Below, one piece after another: positions 55,854-64,000 of a stretch of DNA of 64,000 nt. Positions within the stretch are counted from its first letter, which is position 1. Each line of letters opens with the position of its first letter. The position numbers and the translations under genes are program-made. The notes under the pieces are model-generated. The model had not been told where the DNA came from. It saw nothing but the letters and a program-made list of their open reading frames with translations, and ran no database searches. This DNA is from Cubamyces lactineus (lineage: Eukaryota; Basidiomycota; Agaricomycetes; Polyporales; Polyporaceae), in contig JACDTU010000001.1 in assembly GCA_022376465.1 (NCBI GenBank), forward strand, positions 620,001-684,000, given 5' to 3'.

Positions 55854-56406
55854 TCACGGTTGTGTAGGTGCATTCATCCAAAGATTACCATGCGCTTCAT
55901 GTAGTGGCAATGACATGTAGATCAAGCAGTACTGTAGAGACTCAGGGGGTGTCTAGGGGACACGCTGGGTAGTACCTGCAGTCAAGGGTGCTCAGTCTGT
56001 ATGCTAGCACGCATAGACGAACACGAGTGTTGAATGGACGGGATGCGACGATATGCGATAGCGCGAATGCCAACGTTTACGTTTACTACGATAATCCAGT
56101 ACGAGAGATGAGCAGTCCGATATGTGCAAAGAACGTGTGGGAGGAGTGACCATATGCACAAGCAAAAAAAAGAAGAGAAGAAATCCACGAAAGCGACGTC
56201 GGCGATTCAGAGGAAGGAACACACGGGTAAGCGGATACAGATACACAGCGGCCTCCGCATATGGAGGGTGCCCGCATTATTATGGTAAGTGGTAATGGTA
56301 AGACGATCAACTATCGCTAGAGAATCCAGATTCAGAGTCCCAAATGCTATGCAGCACAAAACGCAGAACGCAGAACGACCGGCGAAAGAGGCCCACACCT
56401 CGAGCC
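55854..56406. other. Intergenic between convergent genes, about 550 bases
   Basis: Holds the 3' ends of HET 3 and the next minus-strand gene. A purine run (AAAAAAAAGAAGAGAAGAAA) lies near 56165. Confidence 0.4.
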
Positions 56407-58238
56407 TCACTGCCCAAGCGCAGAGAATCGTCGTCTGAAGCGAGCCAGGATGCCATCGCCTGCTGCGCCATCCTGGTCCAATCTCCGGAACGAGACGACT
56501 GAGAACCGTCTGCGCGAGTCTCCGCTCTCCGCAGACCCGCGCTGCTCGCGCGCACGGGGTGCGTTCACATTGACCGAGGACGACGAGTCGAGCGTCGGGA
56601 GCGGCGCCCTGGCGCTCATAGACGAGCGCGGGCGATCCATCTCGGCGACGGGGACGAGCGACGGGGAGGAGAGTCGGAGGGAGGAGAACTTGGGCACGTG
56701 GAGGCTTTGACGGAACGGCGACTTGGGGATGAGCCCGGAGCGCCGGCGGGCGTTCGGACTGCTGTTGTTACCGGGAGTGGAGGTGTCGGGAAGGGAGGGC
56801 GCGGAGGATGCGTCAGACTGGGTGCGGAGACGATCCGAGAAAGGAGAACGGGGAGGTGTGAAGAGTCCGGTGTCCGCGCGCGCGAACGTGAGGACGTTGG
56901 GTGACTCGGAGGGAGCAGCGGACGTGCTCTGCGTGGGAGGTACGTCTTCCTCGACGTCAGCGGAGTCGATCTGTCGTAGGGAAATATCGAGGTTCGAGGA
57001 AGAGAGGTCTTCCAAGAGGTCTACTGCATATTCTGGGAGCGCGACGTCTCCCACTTCAGTCAGCAGTTCGTCGCGTGTCCGGAGCTTTGTTGAATGCTCG
57101 ATGGTCACTACGCCCTCTCCTTTGTTTATTGGTAGTGGCGGCATAGGCGGAGAGCTCGTCGCCTTTGGTTCAGGGATAGAGGTTTGTGCGACGGCAGTCT
57201 GTCCACTTGAGCCTTGCGACACGAACGTTGCATCCGTCATGTCTGATCCGCTACGCGAATGTCGTCCACCATCCAGCGATTTGGACCGGCTGTGCGTCCT
57301 GACAGGTGAGCGCAATGCAAGCTCCATGGCGGAAGTACGCAGGCGCATTGGGCGGACCTGCGATATCGTCTCGCGACGGTATGCGACAGCGGGTGATATA
57401 GGCGGGCTACGTGTCGTGGGGAAAGCGACGCGCGTCGGAGAGTGCTGCAGAAACCGCGCGAGGTTCGCTTCATGCCTGGTCATATCCGCGGGAGAAGCGA
57501 ACAAGGGCTCCGCGTCCTCTCCGATCGGACTTGCGAGCTTGGTGGCCAGCTCGCGCGTGTGCAGCGACTGGTCACGTCTGGCTCTGCTCCGGTGCTCTTC
57601 CAGCCAGCGCTCCCGTTGCAGCGCCTTGAGTTCTTCTGGCGTGAGCTCCTTGTCAGCGAGGCATGCACGCAGCCGTTCTGCGCATGATTGCGCGTCGCGC
57701 GCCTGCTCGCTCAGTAGGGCAGTCGCCTGCTCAAGGGCGCGGATCTGCAGCTCTTGCGGGGACACTTCGGCGGACGATAACTCGACTGCTGAGTGGAGCG
57801 CACTCTCCGCACGAGAGTAGCGCGAGAGCCGGCGTGCTGCGAGGGCCTCTACTGCAGATCCTGAAGAAGGGGTGGAGGCGGCTGATCCGTCTTGCTGCGA
57901 GGGTCCTACTGAGAGCATGCTGGGATTGGGGATACCGAAGGTGTGGCTCGTGTCAGGCGTCCGCACGGACAGATATGAAAGACGATGATCGGCCGCGGGT
58001 GGGCGTAAGGTGTTTGTATTGTCCTGTATGCTGTAAGGAAGAAAGGATTCTGAGCAACGATTGCTGCACGTACTCGTAAAGTGTTCTCGGATGATAATGT
58101 CTCGCTCTCTGTGACGATGCGCAAGCCGGCAGACTTGATACGGCGTATGGTCAAGCCTGTTGACGGCTCCGGGAGGAAGTAGGAAGCATTGTCGTTCTCA
58201 AACTCTGCATAGGACTCTATGATCTTCTGTCCTAGCAT
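56407..58238 (-). CDS. Uncharacterised Ser-rich protein with a coiled-coil region
   Basis: Exons complement(56407..58023, 58074..58238), 593 aa, one 50-nt phase-0 intron joining NTLR to DNTNTLRPP. The N-terminus (GQKIIESYAEFENDNASYF) is ordered-looking. About residues 130-210 form a charged helical region rich in Leu, Glu, Ala and Arg (ALEQATALLSEQARDAQSCAE, ELTPEELKALQRERWLEEHR) that could be a coiled coil. The rest is disordered, rich in Ser, Pro and Arg, with many S/T-P sites and a basic end (ARFRRRFSALGQ). No known domain; possibly a cytoskeletal or signalling scaffold, but that is a guess. The start at 58238 is the first Met in frame after upstream stops. Confidence 0.7.
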
Positions 58239-59519
58239 GGTGCCTTTGCTTCTGCGTGGCCGGGTCAGTGATTGGGTGCCTGATTGAAAGTCCCATGGTG
58301 CTCACATTCGTTCTTACACAGGAGGCCTCCGGGAGAATGGCAAGTGGATAGACCGAGCAGAGAAGCAAGGGGGCAGAATGAAAGCAGGCGGACGTATTAC
58401 CGCATGTCAACAGTCATGGTTCCAGCCAGGCCTGCACTGCGTCGGACGTTGGCTGCGACGCTGACACGCGTAGCGGGCGGGAGAGTTGCCAGGGCCGCGC
58501 TTCCTCCAAACTCGGCACGCATCACGTTTCGTATACCGCCGTCCCCGGGGTCTGGCGCTCTTCAGGGGTGTCAGAGGTCAGCGGCAAGAGCATGGTGGCG
58601 TTGCTCAGCCCGCCACACCTCCTGCAACTTGCAAACTTAGTACGTGAATCTATGTTGGAATCGTCTCTGAGGCTCACCTTAACTCATCCACATCCCAGGA
58701 CTTTGGGTGACGTTGTGTGTTGGAGGATCTACATGTCTTGATCATCACGATCGGCTTGCTGTGCAGGCGCAACACTACGCAGAGTCGTGCGCGCTCCAAC
58801 GGCGGCGCCGGCGAGCTACGCAAGTTAACTCTAGCCCGCATCAACATACGGACTCGAGAATGAGGTAACAGCCATGCTGATTGTTGAGCACGCAATGGAT
58901 ACAAGGGTATTCGACACCCCCTCCTACCTCCTCACCGTTGCACTAGGTCAGCAGACAGCATGATACGCACCGTACATGCCGAGCAGTCATGGTGGTGATG
59001 GTGAGTGCATACCAACCCATGTTGCACGGCAGAGTATTTGGTCTTCTCCTCGCGCCTTGTTGATGTTCAGGAACTTCCACGATCTATTCTCTCGCGCATA
59101 AAAGCCCTCTATCGCGTTAGAGCAGCCTCATGCTAGCTACTGGTCCCGAGCTATCGTTGATGAATCACAGAATCAGATCTGCAATGCCCAACGCCCGTCC
59201 TCCTTCGGCCGTCCGACTACCTCCGTATCATCTTCTAGGTATCATCTGCACCCATTGCTGCCGTACATGCCTTCACGAACCACACGGTGCCAAGCTTCGT
59301 GCCGCCCGGGCCTTCGACCTTCTACATCCGCTACGCATCGTAGCTGTCACGATGGTTCCTGTTCTCTTCTGACGCCTTGCAATGCGAATATGCTATCATC
59401 TCGTTCGGATCGCGCCATTCCCACACGACCTCAAGCTATAAGCATCCATCCAGAGCACCCGGGACGGGGCTTCGAGCCTCTGAACGGTGAGGCGCACCCT
59501 GTCGCAATCATCCGCGGCC
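58239..59519. other. Intergenic, about 1.28 kb, divergent
   Basis: Separates the outward-reading coiled-coil gene and the carboxypeptidase gene. A CATAAAAG element at 59097-59104 lies 416 bases before the carboxypeptidase start, so there may be a long leader or an unrecognised upstream exon. The short ORF 59130-59372 shows no domain. Confidence 0.4.
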
Positions 59520-62296
59520 ATGTATACCTTCTTGCTGTCACTCCTTACCCTTGCTCTGCCCGGGCTCGTTCTCGCACAGGGCAATCAGAACAGTCTACCC
59601 AACACATTCCCTCATGCTTGGCCCGGTCAGCCTAATGGGACATTCAGCCCAGAGTGGCAGAAATGTGAGTGGCAGCTACTGTGGCGCTCTCTTGCACGCT
59701 ACTCACCCGGCACCCGTATTCAGACTTTGAGGTGACTGAAAAGCTGCCCAACATCACCGGGCCCATCCCCCGCACGTTTGCGGGCAATATCCCAGTCAAC
59801 CGCCAGGGTCACCCGAACGATACACTCTTTTTCTGGGCGTTCGAAAAGCAGGGCGCGAATGGCACGCTGACAGCCCCTGCGGATGCGAATAACACCGACC
59901 CCTGGATCATTTGGCTCCAGGGCGGGTACGTACTCCTTGAACGGTGGACACTCAGCTATGCTCATCATTGAACAGTCCAGGTTCTTCGGGCATGATTGCA
60001 CTTACTACCGAGGTACACAGTACTTCCGGTGCCACTCTTCGCTACTCTTCTCATCGTTGATTGGTTTCTCTGTGTTGCCAGAATGGGCCGATACATGTCC
60101 TCGCCAACGGCACCTGGGTCTTCAACAACTTCAGCTGGAACCACCTCGCAGACATGATCTGGATAGACCAGCCCGTTGGTGAGCAGCTCACTCCATATAC
60201 CGTCGTTTGCCTTGCACCTGGGCGCGGCAGGCACCTCTCGGCGCTCAGTCCTCGTACTCATTCACCACGACTGCCCAAACAGGCACCGGGTTCTCGACGG
60301 CCGACTCGACAGGATACAGTACGTCCATTCCCCTGCGTTGATCTCCGTGCCTGGTCCCTATCTCCGAACAACATCATTCTCACGCGCCCTTCGCTTCCGG
60401 CTCTGCGCCCTCGCAGTTGCGGACGAGGACCAGATGGGAGAGGACTTCGTACGTTCTCTCTACCCGCGCTCGATGTGCTCGCCTGCCTTCTGACCGAAGT
60501 GCCGTGCTGCACGCCCGCCCAACGCCGGTGTATAGCTCGGCTTCCTATCCAATCTCGTCAAGGTGTTCCCAAGCCTGGCCACTCGGCCTCTGTTCTTGAC
60601 AGGCGAGAGCTATGCCGGAACGTATATCGTGAGTAGCCAATGATTCGTCTTGTCTGATCCTACCTCCCCCCAAACCCCGTTCTTGCCTTGGTATAATATC
60701 CATCGGATTGGTGGAATGCTGAAGCGTCGCACGTGGAATGTTCTCTGCAGCCGTACATCACGAAGCACCTCTTCCAGGCGCAGAACCCGCCGGTCAAGCT
60801 GCGAAAAATTGCTATCGGCGACGGCTCACTGGGGTCGCAAGCCACCGTTGAGCACCTTCCGGTGGTAAGTTCGGCGCTGTGAACCTTGCCGTCTGACAAC
60901 GCCGTCATGACGCAAATAATCGTGTATGGCAGGTGAACGTCATCGAGACGTATCCAGCGATCATAGGCTACGACCAAGACGTCTTCAACTATTTCCGAGA
61001 GCAGTGAGTCCCCTGTCAACGGCCTCCGTAGGCATCATGTGAACTGTGTGCTGAACACGAGATGAATTAGGGAGCACTTATGCGGTTTTGACCTCAACCT
61101 CACATACCCGCAAGACGGACACTTCCCAACGCTCAACCTTGTCCGACCGACAGAGCGCTCCGCACTAAGCCAGTCGCTCCTCGAGCCCACAGAGTCGCGG
61201 ACCAGGAGCCAGTCGTTGCAAAAGGCCGTCTCTGAGAAGTTCACGGCGACCCACGGTTCTCGCGCGCTGATCAAGCGTGCGGAATTCTTCGAGCGCAGGG
61301 AAGAGAGCCGCAGGGAGTGGAAGCGGGATCTGACAGGGCGCGCAAACGGCACGATCGACCCGTTCTACGGATGCTCCCTGCTTGACGAGCTGATCGACTA
61401 TGCGGTGAACTTCACGTTCCCTTGGTGTGAGTTTCTCTTCCGTTTGTGATGCCACTTTTTTGAGTGACACTGACCGCGACGCAGCGAACGGCGACTTCGA
61501 CGTCTATGACATCCCCGACGCCACCAGCCCCGAGCCCTTCCTGAATGCCTCCTCATTCTTCAATGACAACCGCACACGGGCCGCCCTGCATGCGCCGACC
61601 TCCAAGGACTGGATCCGCAACTTCAATTACCCCTTCGGGAACGCGCACGACCGCTCCAAAGGCAACCAATACGGCGACCCCAGCGTCGAGCCGATCGCCT
61701 TCCTCTCCGAACTCGCCGCCAACGCGTCCGCCGCGAACGTCTCGATCGTCTTCTACTCCGGCAACGACGACTCGCTCGTGCAGCACCGCGGCACGGAGGT
61801 GATCATCCAGAACATGACCTTCGGCGGCGTCCAGGGCTTCTCGCGCAAGCCGTCCACGCCCTGGTTCGACGACGACGGGAACTTCGCGGGGATCGTGCAC
61901 CAGGAGCGCGGGCTCACGTACGTCCTCTTCGCCGGTGCGGGCCACCTCGTGCCCGAGTGGAAGCCCGCGCAGGCGCTCGTCTTCCTCCGCGAGTTCGTCC
62001 TCGGCGGGAACCTGAACGGGACCGTGTCTGGGACGATCGTCGTGGGCGGGGAGAACGCGACGCTCGCGACCGACTTCTTGCCGGGCGGGAACGAGATCTT
62101 CTACGGCTCGGGCGCTACGCAGGGGACGTCGACGATTCCGGCTGCCACGCAGGCAGCGTGGAATAGCTTCATCGCGACCGCTATAGCGACGCATTCGCCA
62201 TTGGGTGCAGGGAACGGCGCCTCTAAGATGGCACGAGGAGACGTCATGGGTATGATCGCGTTGGTGGCGATGGCGGTGGTACAGTGGGTCGTATGA
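59520..62296 (+). CDS. Serine carboxypeptidase (S10), probably GPI-anchored
   Basis: Eleven exons: 59520..59664, 59724..59925, 59976..60012, 60082..60178, 60283..60318, 60417..60448, 60536..60628, 60751..60864, 60933..61003, 61071..61426, 61485..62296; 664 aa, phases consistent. It cleaves single residues from peptide C-termini at acid pH. A signal peptide (YTFLLSLLTLALPGLVLAQ) starts it. S10 motifs: FFWAFEKQG, WIIWLQGGPGSSG, NGPIHV, WIDQPVGTGFS, then catalytic Ser208 in GESYAGTY, Asp489 or 490 in SGNDDSLV and His548 in GAGHLVPEWKP. Many N-glycosylation sites lie along the chain. The end is Ser/Thr/Ala-rich with a hydrophobic tail (MGMIALVAMAVVQWVV), as in a GPI signal. Exons of 32-37 nt make it unusually fragmented. 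There is a basic insert of about 60 residues before DPFYGC. Confidence 0.93.
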
Positions 62297-62615
62297 TGGA
62301 CTGAACTCGAGGCGGACTTCTTTCTAGCGTCGGGATTCTACGCATATACCAGAGTCTTCAAATGTTGATCGCGTTGGATCGCGCACAAGTAGTTACCACA
62401 GTAGGGTTCATCAACTATTCATGAACATCTTCGGAGTGCACACTTGAGGATCAATTTCAAGTTGAGCTCTGTTGCATCAAGCCACGAGCCACGGGCCCGA
62501 GTCCCGGCGAGCATCACTGCATCAATACCTGTACATGCAGGTTCCAGCAGCGCTACCACAGGGGCTCTCTCGTCGCGACTCCTTGTCATACTCTGGCTGT
62601 CGCTGCATCGGAGAC
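62297..62615 (+). other. Intergenic, about 320 bases
   Basis: 3' flank of the carboxypeptidase and upstream region of the next gene. No feature is seen. Confidence 0.35.
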
Positions 62616-63138
62616 ATGTCGAATACACTTGCTCTCGAACCAAACGCACTCTACGTCTGTCTTACCCAATTGCTCGTACCCGGCTTCCATTGGGGACTCT
62701 ACATCACAGACTGAGCATGGCGTAGCTACGCGCCACGAATGGGCAGAGGTCAAGGGCCGACGTGACCCTGGGTCGCCGGTAGAGGCCTATGGCGTTAGCG
62801 TCATCGACCCCGTCGCCGACATCGACCAGGAGAACCGGCGCAACCTCGCGTTTGTCAAAGTGCGCGGCTACACGCCTAACGCCACCGTCGACGTGCATGT
62901 CCTGTTCGGCGGCCTGGAGCCATCGGGTGGCTCCAGTAGCTGGATAGTGAACAGGAAGAATGGGCTGAGTTGCAGGACTTGGCTCATGCGCGCGCTCGCC
63001 CTACTGCAGAACGGAGGTGTGATCGTTCGCGAGGATCCTGTTGAAGGTGTCGAAGAGATGGTCAAGCAGATCGGGCTAGATGTCGAACGTCGGCTTGGAG
63101 AGGGCGAAGATGTTGAAACTGTGCTCACGGAAGTTTAA
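62616..63138 (+). pseudogene. Orphan gene with an apparent +1 frame break
   Basis: The frame from the Met at 62616 reads 32 residues (ALYVCLTQLLVPGFHWGLYI, then TD) to a TGA at 62712. The same protein seems to continue one base on: EHGVATRHEWAEV, YGVSVIDPVADID, NLAFVKVRGYTPN, LSCRTWLMRALALLQNGGVI and an acidic end, stopping at 63138. The two parts together look like one agaricomycete family of unknown role; the join GFHWGLYITD-EHGVATRHEW is coherent across the break. Explanations: a one-base insertion (pseudogene or sequence error); a 55-nt intron with a weak donor (GTCTGT after NALY) ending CATCACAG, which would delete FHWGLYITD; or true +1 frameshifting at the UGA. I favour the first. Confidence 0.55.
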
Positions 63139-63353
63139 GGAAAGGTATGCCCCGCCGTTACGCGATATGGAACATGTTCTCACCCATTTACAATACAGTG
63201 TGCGCAAGCATCCTGGTTCACATACTGCTGCCCGTCTATGTTTCTAGACTTAACATACGCATAATTCACGCTATGCGATTCGGTAGCACGAAGAAAATAC
63301 TCACAATCCAATGAATCGTCCATCGTATGACCCGGATGTCGAACAGTCTCCGC

Positions 63354-63978
63354 TCATTCGAACGAGAGAAGGTTCTTGTTTGGTTTCTTCGCTTTCTTTT
63401 TACTCCCCTTCGCGGGCAACTCGGGCTTGTCTGCGTCATCTCGGCCGTCACCGACGGCTTTACGCTTCGAACTCTTCCCCTTTACCGTAGCTCCCGACGA
63501 GAACGAGAGCCCTTGGGGCGCGCTAGACTGCTTGGAAGCTGAAGCGTCTTTCGACGGTTCGCTTCCGGGTTTGCCTTCCTCAGTATTTGCCTCCGGAAGA
63601 GGTGGAAGACCTTGGGCTAACAATAGGATGCATTCCTCTCAATACTGCATTACGTGCATGTCGAAGTATCATACCCTTCCTCCTCTCGTTCTCCGCTTCT
63701 CTCTCCGTGAGGTGTTTGCCCTCTTTCAGCACGACCACCTGGGGTTTTTCGTCCGCATCATCCTCGTCCGCACTCCCCGGTTCACCGTCTGGCCGTTCAG
63801 GGATAGATGGACGACGCGGGATGGGAGGCCTGCCTGAGCCATCGTATTCGTATTCGTCGTCTTCATCGTCGCCATGACCGCCCGCCGAATGCTGTTGCAT
63901 TCTGAGCAAGAATGCGGGTGTTTTGGCCTGGTAAGTGAGTCTCGAGGACAGTTGGTGACGAGTGGGTTCTTTCGACAT
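63354..63978 (-). CDS. DUF4604 domain protein (KIAA1143-like)
   Basis: Exons complement(63354..63616, 63675..63978), 188 aa, one phase-1 intron. The start matches the DUF4604 pattern: SSRLTYQAKTPAFLLRMQQ, an acidic middle (GDDEDDEYEYDG) and KPQVVVLKEGKHLTEREAEN. The C-terminal part is Lys/Ser-rich and ends in a nuclear-signal-like run (KGSKKKAKKPNKNLLSFE). The protein is small, basic at the end and probably nuclear; its function is not known in any organism as far as I recall. It stands 215 bases from the frame-broken gene, tail to tail. Confidence 0.85.
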
Positions 63979-64000
63979 GGTATAAACGGTGTGATTAAGC

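Noticed and set aside
56723..57820. Long plus-strand ORF opposite the coiled-coil gene
   Set aside because: It is a shadow of the minus-strand gene; its composition is Ser/Arg-rich with no motif and the opposite strand has a spliced, coherent protein.
1..64000. Mobile elements, CRISPR arrays or rRNA genes
   Set aside because: No transposase, reverse transcriptase, long terminal repeat, regular spacer array or rRNA-like sequence was recognised by eye.

Overview
The window is nuclear DNA of a filamentous basidiomycete. Genes are broken by many 45-75 nt introns with GTRNGT donors and short CAG/TAG acceptors, spacers are short, and coding regions favour G or C at third codon positions. The gene content (an AA14 xylan-active LPMO, a sedolisin, an S10 carboxypeptidase, HET-domain proteins, a Ras protein ending in a CaaX box) points to a wood-decay agaricomycete, probably a polypore. 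The exact taxon is inference. All exon joins below were read by eye from splice signals and kept reading frame; none has transcript support.

Layout. 1-8 kb: a truncated secreted six-hairpin glycosidase, SDE2 and a DUF1295 membrane reductase in divergent orientation, a doubtful small ORF, and the first HET protein. 9-16.6 kb: two paralogous C2H2 zinc-finger genes flanking GID4/VID24, then a nucleotidyltransferase-like gene and a short orphan gene. 17.6-26.3 kb: an MFS transporter, mitochondrial ketol-acid reductoisomerase (ILV5), a GPI-type ThuA-like protein and a sedolisin, all on the minus strand. 26.3-32.2 kb: a gene-poor, repeat-bearing stretch with a second nucleotidyltransferase-like gene, a decayed third zinc-finger copy and a possible distant relative. 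32.6-42.6 kb: DNA polymerase eta, a seven-helix receptor-like protein, a 2.9 kb gap and Ras. 43.6-55.9 kb: two closely related HET genes bracketing a mucin-like membrane protein, a CIA30 complex I assembly factor and the AA14 LPMO. 56.4-64 kb: a disordered coiled-coil protein, a GPI-type S10 carboxypeptidase, an orphan gene with an apparent +1 frame break and a DUF4604 protein.

How the genes relate. Most housekeeping genes here are independent (translesion synthesis, branched-chain amino acid synthesis, splicing/telomere factor, GID ubiquitin ligase receptor, complex I assembly). The accessory content is secreted degradative enzymes and lineage-expanded HET, zinc-finger and nucleotidyltransferase-like families, which have duplicated locally.

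The most unusual signal is a pair of paralogous nucleotidyltransferase-like genes (14428-15626 and 27882-29049). Each needs an AT-AC intron at the same codon boundary, just before the D-x-D motif. The intron ends look like ordinary U2-type ends changed at the first and last base (ATATGT...TTAC and ATAAGT...TCAC). Other points of note are 11-14 nt micro-exons in the receptor-like and polymerase eta genes and a zinc-finger pseudogene that has lost its zinc finger.
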